A DNA stretch of 39,896 nucleotides, taken from positions 1-39,896 of the forward strand of contig JARYMM010000034.1 of the NCBI GenBank assembly GCA_029907105.1, given 5' to 3'. The translations under genes were made by a program, and so were the position numbers. The notes under the pieces were generated by a model that was not told the origin of the DNA, searched no databases, and worked only from the letters and a program-made list of their open reading frames with translations. How positions within the stretch are numbered: position 1 is the first letter of the stretch; every line of letters starts with the position of its first letter. Positions 23,811 to 31,163 of the stretch are shown here, in pieces. Source of the DNA: Anaerolineae bacterium (GTDB lineage: Bacteria; Chloroflexota; Anaerolineae; UBA3071).

Positions 23811-23985
23811 GGCGGGCAGTTACCATCCTGTCCATATTATACCCTCAAATCAGATTGTCGTCAAGGAGGCGAAGCGCGATGGCGTGCGCAGCGGAAGCCG
23901 GGGAGTACGAGGGGTACCCCCTTGCTTATCCCCAGCCCCCTACATGTTGGGGCTTGCGCCCAATCGCTGCGCAAGCCCGCGCGAT

Positions 23986-24014
23986 TTGACATTTGCAGTG
24001 CTCTGTGTTATAGT
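23986..24014 (+). promoter_or_regulatory. Sigma-70 promoter of the phasin-phaR operon
   Basis: TTGACA (23986-23991) and TATAGT (24009-24014) are 17 bases apart. Transcription should start at about 24021. A perfect 10-bp inverted repeat ends 7 bases upstream of the -35 box. Confidence 0.85.
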
Positions 24015-24020
24015 ATGTTT

Positions 24021-24037
24021 ATGACGCAATGCGTCAT
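24021..24037 (+). promoter_or_regulatory. Palindromic operator candidate at the phasin start site
   Basis: ATGACGC (24021-24027) and GCGTCAT (24031-24037) form a perfect 7-bp inverted repeat with a 3-base centre, exactly where transcription from the 23986-24014 promoter should begin. PhaR proteins bind the promoters of phasin genes and their own genes in Paracoccus and Ralstonia, so this is a probable PhaR site; the binding itself is inferred. Confidence 0.6.
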
Positions 24038-24067
24038 GAATGCTAAGTTCATGCAGGAGGTCATGCC

Positions 24068-24415
24068 ATGACGGAAAAGGTGGAAGAGGTCATCGAAGAG
24101 GCCGAACGTCGTCCCTTGTTGGAGCCGCTGCGCAAGGTGCTGCTGGCCAGCGTGGGCGCGGTGGCGCTGGCCCAGGACGAGCTCGAGGAGCTCATCAACA
24201 GGCTCATCGAGCGCGGCCAGATCGCCAGGGAGGATGGCCGCAAACTGGTGCGCGAATTGGTGGAAAAGCGCAAGAAAGAGGCCGAAGGGGAAATGGAACG
24301 GCGGCTACAGGAGGCCCTGGCCCGCATGAACATCCCCACCAAGGCCGACATCGAGGCGCTGAGCGCCAAGATCACAGCGCTGAGCGAAAAAGTGGATGAA
24401 CTGAAAGAAGCCTGA
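24068..24415 (+). CDS. Phasin-like PHA granule-associated protein
   Basis: A 115-residue, highly charged helical protein. GGAGG lies seven bases before the ATG at 24068; another ATG at 24063 reads straight into a stop. It begins with LEPLRKVLLASVGAVALAQDELEEL, a weakly hydrophobic helix, and continues as an amphipathic coiled coil with KLVRELVEKRKKEAEGEMERRL and a C-terminal LSAKITALSEKVDELK heptad stretch, as in PhaI/PhaF-type phasins. It would coat polyhydroxyalkanoate granules. phaR follows after 8 bp. No PHA synthase is in the window. Confidence 0.78.
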   Translation: MTEKVEEVIEEAERRPLLEPLRKVLLASVGAVALAQDELEELINRLIERGQIAREDGRKLVRELVEKRKKEAEGEMERRLQEALARMNIPTKADIEALSAKITALSEKVDELKEA

Positions 24416-24423
24416 GCGGGTGC

Positions 24424-24972
24424 ATGCGGCTCATCAAACGTTATCCCAACCGCAAGCTGTATGACACCGAGGCCAAACAGTACATCACGTTGGAGGGGAT
24501 AGCCAGGCTCATCCGCCAGGGGACAGAGGTACAGGTGGTGGATCATGCCACCGACGAGGACGTGACGGCCCTGGTGCTGACGCAGGTCATCGCCGGGCAG
24601 GAGAAGCAGCAGGCGGGCTTCCTGCCCCAGGCCGTATTGGCCGGGTTGATCCGCGCCGGCGGTGACACGCTGGGCACCCTGCGCCGTTCCCTGACCCTGC
24701 CCCTGGACCTGCTGCGGCTGATAGACGAGGAGATCGAACGCCGGGTGCTGGCCCTCGTCAGCCGGGGCGAGCTGGCTGGGGAGGAGGGACGGCGCTGGCG
24801 CGAGATGCTCCTGGCCCCCAGCTACCGCGCCCCGGATGCCTCCGGGCCCGGCGAGTCCGACCTGGAACGCCTGCTGGTCGAGTACGGCATTCCCACGCGC
24901 GACGACCTTCAGCGCCTCTCCGAACAGCTCGCCGCACTGGAGGCCAAACTGGATAGCCTCCGCCGCGCCTGA
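24424..24972 (+). CDS. phaR: PHA synthesis regulator PhaR
   Basis: A 182-residue protein. Residues 2-22 (LIKRYPNRKLYDTEAKQYITL is its core) are the diagnostic PHB/PHA accumulation regulator DNA-binding domain. A PhaR accumulation-like middle (VLTQVIAGQEKQQ) follows, and the C-terminus is helical with a leucine-rich stretch (LSEQLAALEAKLDSL) that resembles the end of the phasin. PhaR binds PHA and releases phasin promoters when granules form. It lies 8 bp after the phasin gene and probably shares its promoter. The C-terminal similarity to phasin may allow granule binding. Confidence 0.88.
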   Translation: MRLIKRYPNRKLYDTEAKQYITLEGIARLIRQGTEVQVVDHATDEDVTALVLTQVIAGQEKQQAGFLPQAVLAGLIRAGGDTLGTLRRSLTLPLDLLRLIDEEIERRVLALVSRGELAGEEGRRWREMLLAPSYRAPDASGPGESDLERLLVEYGIPTRDDLQRLSEQLAALEAKLDSLRRA

Positions 24973-25024
24973 CTGCCCCCGGCGGGTGGTAGTCCTCAAA
25001 GGTGACTGTCACCTGAGCGCCTGC

Positions 25025-28000
25025 CTACGGCCGGCTGCCCCTCGTGAGCAGGGGCAGGAAGATCATCGCCCCCTCCGGCCCCGCCCGATACACGCGCAGG
25101 GCCGGGTCGCCCAGCAACGTATACGTCTCCACCAGATCGTCGTACTTGCCGGCCGGCGAGTTGGCCAGCAGGTACAGCTTGCCCGCCGTGGTGGCCGCGC
25201 CCAGTTCCTGCACCCCTCCCCGGAACAGGGCCAGGAAAAGCCCCTGTTCCAACAGGTCATGCCCCGAGGCCAGCCCCAGGCCGGTCGGCGACCAACTGGC
25301 CACAGCACCGCCGCCCGGCAGGCGCACGTCGGCCTCGCCGAAGGCCTCATAGGCGGCCTCGTGAAAATACCCCTCCAGACAGGTCATCGGCAGGGCGATG
25401 GTCAGCCTGTCGGCATTGTTCAGCCTGGACAGGGCAGCGATGTCCAGCAGCCGCTCCGCCGCCCAGTAGGTCTTGGTGGCATGGCCGATGAAGCTGGTCA
25501 GCAGCGCACCGCTGTTGATGGCATCCACGATGTGCTGCCGGCAGATCAGCGAGGGATTCTCTTTGGCGCAGGTTTGGCCCAGGTACACCTTGATCGCCGA
25601 GTACGGCTGCGGCAGGAACTTGATCGTGTTGGCGGGCGGGTCAGCGTAGCCGTCGGCGATGTTGTCGGAGAGGGCGTAGAAATTCCCGCCGCCCCCTTCC
25701 GGGTCATCGGCGATGAAAAGCACGTTGCGGTTCCAGTCCCCTGCCGCGGGGCTGGTCTCGTAGCTCAGGGTCTTGTTGACCATCGCCTCTGCTTCAGCAG
25801 GGGAGTTGGCCGGCAACCGCCCGATGTGCAGGTCGGGCACGATGTCCTCGCCGCTCACACAAGCGTAGCGATTGTCTGTGGCCGTCTCCCCCTGCATGGG
25901 GTCCACCAGCCTCAGATAGGGCGGCACGTAGGTCGGCGCGCTGGAGGGCAGGTAGCGACGCGGGTCGTAGGTGCCATCGCCCACCAGCAGCACGTAGGTG
26001 GGTGCCGGCCGGGGCCAGTGCTCGTAAGCATAAATCAGGAAATCATGAATGGCCTGCGCCGACACCAGCCCGTAACCGAACTCGTCGTAGACGTCCTGCA
26101 CGTCCACGACCTGCACCCGCAGACCCTGCGCGGCGCGGTGATCGGCCAGGGGCCGGATCGCCGTCAGGAAACTGCCGTGGCTGACGATGAGGTAGTCGGC
26201 CCCCGCCGTGGGCGATTGCAGTGCTGAGGGGGTATCCAGCTCGACAGGCGGCGTGAGCCGTTGGGCGGCGGTCAGCGCCAGGTAGCGCCGCCCGCCGTCG
26301 TGGCTGTCACCGAAGTGCAGCGTGTAGCTCCCGTTTTCGGGCGAGACCGTAACCCCGGCGATGACGCTCACGTTGGCCGGGTCGGTCACTTCGTAGACGG
26401 CGATATCTGGGCTGCTGAAGCCGCTGACGTGGTATTGCCAGGTGCCGGCCTGGTCGCCGCCGAAGGCCAGCCGGTCGCCCGCCGCCACATAGGTGCGCTG
26501 GTAAAGCACCCGCAGCCAGTCCACGTAGACCTGATCGAAGGATTGCCCCGGGGTGTCGTTGGCCAGCTCCACGCGGATGGTGTTGCTGCCTTCGTTGAGG
26601 TAGCCCTGCGGGAAATCAGCCGCCGCCTGATAGACGGTGCGGCCAGCCCACGAGTCATCATGAACCTGATGGCCGTTCACGTACAGGCGCAGGTGGTGCA
26701 CGCCGTTGTAATTGCCGGCCAGCGAGACCTGCAACGTGGCCGTGGAGGCTGTCGTGGCCAGGTGCTGCACGGTGAAGGGATAGTCCCGCCAGGCGGGGTT
26801 CGGCCCGGCGGCCTGCACCGGCGGGTGATTGTACCAGTGATGGGCATCTTCCTCCATGGGCAGCCCGGAGATGTAGATTTTGTTCTCCTCCAGATGCACC
26901 GCGGCGGAGAACGAGGCGGCCGTGTCTCCCTCCGGCTGACTGAGTCTCTCGGCCATGCGCCGGCCCACAGCGCCGCCGCAGGTCAGCCAATAGACGTTGG
27001 TGCCGGTGTACACGGTATCGGCGCCCTGGCCGTAGAAAAGCACCAGGTCGCCTTCATCGAAGCGACCGTCCTCCTCGCCGAGGACACGGATGGCTACCTC
27101 TTGTCCCCCGTTGAAGAGCCGCAGGGTGCGCGGGTCCAGCGTGTCCACAGGCAATCCGGCAGCGGCCAGCGCGGCGCGGTCCAGTTTGTAGAGGCCGTCC
27201 CCTGTGACCATGAGCTTGTAGCCGGGCTGGGGCGGCGTCCACCCCCTCCCTAACCCTCCCCCTGATAGGGGGAGGGGAGGGTGGGGGCCTGCCCGCCAGG
27301 ACCGGGCGGCCTCATAGTTCACCAACACGCTTCGCAGCGCGGCCTCAAACTCGTCCGGCTCCCTCGGCGCGGCGGCAAGGGCGCCTGGCCGGCCGCCGAA
27401 ATGCAGGGCCACCCGCAGCCGCCGGTGGTAGTACAGTTGCCCGCTCAACGGATGGACCTGAAAAGGCGACACCTCCAGGCGGGCGATGCGCTGGCTGCGC
27501 AGGAAGCCCAGCTCGCTCACAAGGGCTGCCTGTGACGGGTAGAGGTCATCGCGGCCGTAGATGGCGGGATCGGGAGTCGTCTCCCGCTCCACGTAGCGCA
27601 GCAGCTCGCCTTCGCCCTGTTCGGCCACTGCCGCGGGGGCCGGGCAGATGGCGAAGCTCCCCGGAACAGGCACCGTCTCCAGCGGGCTGACTTCCAGGGT
27701 CAGTTCGCTTTCTGGCGGCACCCCCAGCAAGAGGATACGCAGTGGGAGCTGCGGGTGGCCCGCCTCAGCGCTCTGAACGGCGCCCGGCACATGGATGCGC
27801 TGGCAGGCAGCGCCGTTCACCACCCGCTCCTCGACTTCATAGCCCGGTGTAAGCACTTCCAGGACGATGCCCTGCCCGTCGGAGCGCAGCAACCGCACGC
27901 CTGCTTCGCTCCCCGCCGCCCATGCGCCCGCCGAAGCGGGGAGGACGAGCACCAACGCCAGAAACAAGCCCGTCAGGTATCCCCATGCGCGAACTGCCTT

Positions 28001-28027
28001 CCGCCCCTTGCTCCTCACCTCTCGCAT
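25025..28027 (-). CDS. Gingipain-like C25 family cysteine peptidase (1000 aa)
   Basis: An exported 1000-residue protein; AGGAGG precedes the ATG at 28027. A signal peptide covers residues ~1-37 (ending ASAGAWA). Residues ~40-245 are a propeptide-like domain, then a beta-rich domain from WTPP (263), and the C25 catalytic domain from ~610 to 980. The catalytic His is probably H849 (FIGHATKTYW) and the Cys C883 (MTCLEGYFHE). VGDGTYDPR and IADDPEGGGGNFY also match family patterns. It ends AMIFLPLLTRGSRP, a hydrophobic/basic tail. Residues ~246-262 (PHPPLPLSGGGLGRG) come from a GC-rich hairpin repeat (27238-27288) and are absent from the paralogue next door. Regulated or processed surface protease is inferred. 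Confidence 0.82.
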   Translation of the reverse strand: MREVRSKGRKAVRAWGYLTGLFLALVLVLPASAGAWAAGSEAGVRLLRSDGQGIVLEVLTPGYEVEERVVNGAACQRIHVPGAVQSAEAGHPQLPLRILLLGVPPESELTLEVSPLETVPVPGSFAICPAPAAVAEQGEGELLRYVERETTPDPAIYGRDDLYPSQAALVSELGFLRSQRIARLEVSPFQVHPLSGQLYYHRRLRVALHFGGRPGALAAAPREPDEFEAALRSVLVNYEAARSWRAGPHPPLPLSGGGLGRGWTPPQPGYKLMVTGDGLYKLDRAALAAAGLPVDTLDPRTLRLFNGGQEVAIRVLGEEDGRFDEGDLVLFYGQGADTVYTGTNVYWLTCGGAVGRRMAERLSQPEGDTAASFSAAVHLEENKIYISGLPMEEDAHHWYNHPPVQAAGPNPAWRDYPFTVQHLATTASTATLQVSLAGNYNGVHHLRLYVNGHQVHDDSWAGRTVYQAAADFPQGYLNEGSNTIRVELANDTPGQSFDQVYVDWLRVLYQRTYVAAGDRLAFGGDQAGTWQYHVSGFSSPDIAVYEVTDPANVSVIAGVTVSPENGSYTLHFGDSHDGGRRYLALTAAQRLTPPVELDTPSALQSPTAGADYLIVSHGSFLTAIRPLADHRAAQGLRVQVVDVQDVYDEFGYGLVSAQAIHDFLIYAYEHWPRPAPTYVLLVGDGTYDPRRYLPSSAPTYVPPYLRLVDPMQGETATDNRYACVSGEDIVPDLHIGRLPANSPAEAEAMVNKTLSYETSPAAGDWNRNVLFIADDPEGGGGNFYALSDNIADGYADPPANTIKFLPQPYSAIKVYLGQTCAKENPSLICRQHIVDAINSGALLTSFIGHATKTYWAAERLLDIAALSRLNNADRLTIALPMTCLEGYFHEAAYEAFGEADVRLPGGGAVASWSPTGLGLASGHDLLEQGLFLALFRGGVQELGAATTAGKLYLLANSPAGKYDDLVETYTLLGDPALRVYRAGPEGAMIFLPLLTRGSRP
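27238..27288. repeat. In-frame GC-rich hairpin repeat inside the C25 peptidase gene
   Basis: The stretch is a long imperfect palindrome: CACCCCCTCCC...CCCTCCCCCT, a GAT centre, AGGGGGAGGG...AGGGTGGGGG. It encodes PHPPLPLSGGGLGRG on the minus strand without breaking the frame. The same type of C-tract/G-tract hairpin is in the intergenic element at 11703-11868. Confidence 0.8.
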
Positions 28028-28055
28028 CTTGCCTCCTGTTTCTTGCTTCTTGCCT

Positions 28056-30836
28056 CTAACGCACCACCATCGGCAGCCGCAGCCACCAGCGCATGGTGGC
28101 CTGGGCCGACCCGTACCGCTCCGCCGCGCCGTCGAGGGTGATGATCTCCAGGATGTAGTCGTAAGTCACCCCTGGCACCGCCTGCCTATCGAGAAACGTG
28201 TAGGTGTGGCCACTGTCGCGGCCCGACCAGACGGCGAAAATCGGCTCCTCGTTGAGGCGCACGAACTCGCCGTCGGGGGCCTGTCGGCGCAATAGACGAA
28301 AGCCCAGCATGTCCAGCTCACTGGCCGTCTGCCATTGCACCCACACGCCATCGGGCTGTGCCTGCGCGGTGAAGCCGGCCATACGCACAGCGGTGGGCAC
28401 GTCACAGTTCTCGTCCATCTTGATCTTGAGCGCCGGGTCGCCGAGGAGGATGAAGGTGTCCATCAGATCGTCGTATTTGCCCGGCGGCTGATTGTCCCAC
28501 AGGTAGCGTTTGCCGGCGGTGGTGGCCTCGCCCACGGTGTCCACACTGTCGTGGAAGAGGGCCAGGAAGAAGCCCTTGTTCAGGTAATCGTGCCCGGTGG
28601 TCAGCCCGAAGCCGGTGGGCGACCAACTGGCCACAGCGCCGTGCACCGGCCTGCGCGTGGCCGCCTCGCCCAGGGAAGAATAACCCAGGGGCGGTTCGTG
28701 GAAGAAGCCCTCGTAGCAGGTCATGCCCAGAAAGATGGGCAGGCAGGGGCCATTGTCCAGCGTGTTCAGCACCGCTTCGTCCACCAGCCGATCCTCGGCC
28801 CCCCAGGCCGTCTTGGTGGCGTGCCCGATGTAGTTCACCAGCAAGGCCCCGGTGATGTTGAGGGTGGTGGTGATGGCGTAGCGGCAGGCTGTGGGCGTGC
28901 TGCAGTTGCCTTCGGGTGGCTCCCCAAGATAGACCTTGGTCTTCGTATAGGGCGGCTCCGGCAGGTATTTGATGGTATTGGTCGGCGGGTCTTCGTAGCC
29001 GTCGGCGATCTCATTGGAGAAATCGTAGAAATTTCCGCCGCCCCCTGCCGGGTCGTCGGCGATGAAGAGCACGTTGTTGCTCCAGCCGTTGCAGGTGCAG
29101 CCCGCCTCGTAGTTGATGATCTTGTCCACCATGGCCTCCGCCTGGGCCAGGTCATTGACCGGCAACCGCCCGATGTGCATGTCAGGCACCAGGTCGTCGC
29201 CTTCCAGGAGGACGAAGCGATTCTCGCAGGCCGTCTCGCCCAGGATGGCATCGGCCAGGTAGAGGTAGGGGGGGATGAAGGTGGGCGCGCTGTTGCCGAT
29301 GTACTGGCGCATGTCGTTGGTGCCATCGCCCATCAGCAGGACGAAGGCCGGCCTGGGCGGCTGCCAGTGATCGTAGGCGTATTGCAGGAAATCGTGGATG
29401 GCCTCCGCCGACATCAGGCCGCCGTTGAACTGGTCGTAGATTTGCTGCACGTCTATGAGGGCCACGCGGTGATCCGGCGCCCGGTAGAGGGCCAGCCGCT
29501 GCGCCTGCGGCCAGAAGTTGGCGTGGCTGATGAGGATGTAGTCGGCGCCGTTAGCGGTGTCCAGCAGGTCGGCCGGCGTGTGGGGGGACACAGGATAGGT
29601 GACCCTGGTGACCCCCAGCGGGGCGAGCCAGGCGGCCGGCGTCAGGGCCAGGTAACGGCTGGACGTGCTGCCCACATCGCCAAAGGTCACCGCGCCGCCG
29701 GCCACGGTGGTGTTGATGAAGCGCTGCACGTTGGTCATATCGCTGACGTCGTACACTTCGATCTGATCGCTGCCGAAGCTGGTGACCTGGTAAGACCAGG
29801 GGCCGAGGGCATCGTTGCCGAAGGCCAGGACGTTTCCTTCGGCCACGTAGGTATCATAGTAGCCCACCCGCACCCAGTTGACGTACACCTTATCGTAGGT
29901 CTTGCCGCCGATGTTCTTGATCTCCACCCGGATGGTATTGGTGCCATTCTTGAAGAGCGACTGGGACACGTCCACCGTGGTCTCGAAGACCTGGTAGCCG
30001 CCCCAGGTGGGGCTGCCATCCAGCACCTGATGGGCAGCGTCGCTGCCGTTGACGTAGAGGTTCAGGTGGTGAGGGCCACTGGTGAAGCCCAACATCTTGA
30101 CCGTGAGCGTGCCGCTGAACGAACCGGTGGCGATATTGCTGGCCGAAAAGGTGTAGTTGCGATAGCCGACGGTAGGGCCTGTGGCCTGTATCCACCAGCC
30201 CACCCAGTGATCAGCGTTGTGCTCGAAGGGATAGGCGGCGAAATACTCGCGGTTCTGTTCGATGTGCACCGTGTGCAGGAAGGGACCGGCCGGACTGCCG
30301 CTGAGCGAGCCGTCCTTCTCGGCCATACGCAGCCCGGGGGTGCCGCCGTAGGTCAGGAAAAAGACGTTGATGCCCGTGTACTTGTTGGTGGGCAGCAGGC
30401 CGTCATAGAAGAGCGAGTCCACGCCCCGGCCGTAGAAGAGCACGGCCTCCCCCGGCTCGAAAGCGTTGTCGCCGTCCCCTGTCACCTGGATGGGCACTTC
30501 CTGGCCCATCCAGAAGAGGCGGAAGGTGGCCGGGTCAATGGTGTCCACCGGCAGCCCGGCGGCATCCAGGTAGTCGTAGTCCAACGCGTACAGGCCGTCG
30601 TCCTGGACGGTGATCCTGTACGAGGGCGTGGGCGGCGTCCAGGACGATGTCATCGCCGGCGCGAGCTGGGTGGTGGCCGGCGCGGCCGCGTGACGCGGGC
30701 CAAGTTCCGCGGCCATGCTCGCTGGCACCGCTGTGGAGAGGCTCAGCAAAAGCACGGCGCCAAGGCCCAACGTCAGGCCCAAGGCGACGATGAGCGCTTT
30801 GATCAGGGTGGCGTGTCTCGCATCCGTTCTGTTCAT
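28056..30836 (-). CDS. Gingipain-like C25 family cysteine peptidase (926 aa)
   Basis: A 926-residue paralogue of the neighbouring peptidase. GGAGG lies upstream of the ATG at 30836, and residues ~12-40 are a signal/anchor helix. It lacks the ~240-residue propeptide-like domain and begins with the WTPPTPSY module at ~66. The catalytic domain spans ~430-805 with H672 (YIGHATKTAW) and C707 (MTCYEGFFHE). Residues ~814-912 form an Fn3/Ig-like domain (MAGFTAQAQPDGVWVQWQTA) that closely matches the C-terminus of the surface protein at 31164-34778. The end is WWLRLPMVVR. Exported peptidase; start site and processing are uncertain. It precedes the 1000-aa paralogue by 28 bp. Confidence 0.85.
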   Translation of the reverse strand: MNRTDARHATLIKALIVALGLTLGLGAVLLLSLSTAVPASMAAELGPRHAAAPATTQLAPAMTSSWTPPTPSYRITVQDDGLYALDYDYLDAAGLPVDTIDPATFRLFWMGQEVPIQVTGDGDNAFEPGEAVLFYGRGVDSLFYDGLLPTNKYTGINVFFLTYGGTPGLRMAEKDGSLSGSPAGPFLHTVHIEQNREYFAAYPFEHNADHWVGWWIQATGPTVGYRNYTFSASNIATGSFSGTLTVKMLGFTSGPHHLNLYVNGSDAAHQVLDGSPTWGGYQVFETTVDVSQSLFKNGTNTIRVEIKNIGGKTYDKVYVNWVRVGYYDTYVAEGNVLAFGNDALGPWSYQVTSFGSDQIEVYDVSDMTNVQRFINTTVAGGAVTFGDVGSTSSRYLALTPAAWLAPLGVTRVTYPVSPHTPADLLDTANGADYILISHANFWPQAQRLALYRAPDHRVALIDVQQIYDQFNGGLMSAEAIHDFLQYAYDHWQPPRPAFVLLMGDGTNDMRQYIGNSAPTFIPPYLYLADAILGETACENRFVLLEGDDLVPDMHIGRLPVNDLAQAEAMVDKIINYEAGCTCNGWSNNVLFIADDPAGGGGNFYDFSNEIADGYEDPPTNTIKYLPEPPYTKTKVYLGEPPEGNCSTPTACRYAITTTLNITGALLVNYIGHATKTAWGAEDRLVDEAVLNTLDNGPCLPIFLGMTCYEGFFHEPPLGYSSLGEAATRRPVHGAVASWSPTGFGLTTGHDYLNKGFFLALFHDSVDTVGEATTAGKRYLWDNQPPGKYDDLMDTFILLGDPALKIKMDENCDVPTAVRMAGFTAQAQPDGVWVQWQTASELDMLGFRLLRRQAPDGEFVRLNEEPIFAVWSGRDSGHTYTFLDRQAVPGVTYDYILEIITLDGAAERYGSAQATMRWWLRLPMVVR

Positions 30837-31163
30837 TGTTTATATTGCCTCCGACATTGGAATTTCCGTTTTTTGTGGGCAAGATGGCATCTTGCCCTAC
30901 GACCGCGAACAGCCTTTAGCCATTGAGTATCAGTGGATCCAATTTTGCTCAGCCTGGATCGTCAGATCCAGGCCCAAAGCGGGGATCTGGCGATCCCCTT
31001 GGAGCGATTTTGGATCTACCAAATATACACGATGTTGCCCAGTCCTCAAAGTCAGGAGCGGGCAGGGAGCAACGAATAACCCGCTGAGAAACCAAGGAGC
31101 AGGGGAATATCCATCCCCCTGCTCCTCTGTACTTATCGAAAGGCGGCTCAGTCCGTCTGGAGT
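30837..31163. other. Gene-free region between the surface protein and C25 peptidase genes
   Basis: This 327-bp stretch holds no credible gene. Its main feature is copy B of the structured element (30932-31020). Around 31098-31127 there is a short AGGGGAATAT/CCCCCTGCTCCT-type inverted region after the surface-protein stop. No clear minus-strand promoter was found for the peptidase genes. Confidence 0.6.
30932..31020. repeat. Structured dispersed element, copy B
   Basis: Same flanks as copy A (CAGTGGATnnAA and GGAGCGATTTT). The outer stem pairs GTGGATCCAA (30933-30942) with TTGGATCTAC (31010-31019). Hairpin 1 is CCTGGATC (30953-30960), loop GTCA, GATCCAGG (30965-30972). Hairpin 2 is GGGGATC (30981-30987), loop TGGC, GATCCCC (30992-30998). 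Compared with copy A, all three stems have different bases yet stay paired. Confidence 0.8.

Larger units (their letters stand above)
23452..24067. other. Gene-free divergent region between acyl-CoA ligase and phasin
   Basis: This 616-bp region holds no credible gene. It contains a CAGGTTTCAGG/CCTGAAACC inverted repeat (about 23512-23562), the dispersed element at 23685-23810, a perfect 10-bp inverted repeat GGGCTTGCGC/GCGCAAGCCC (23950-23959 and 23969-23978), the phasin promoter (23986-24014) and the palindrome at 24021-24037. Confidence 0.75.
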
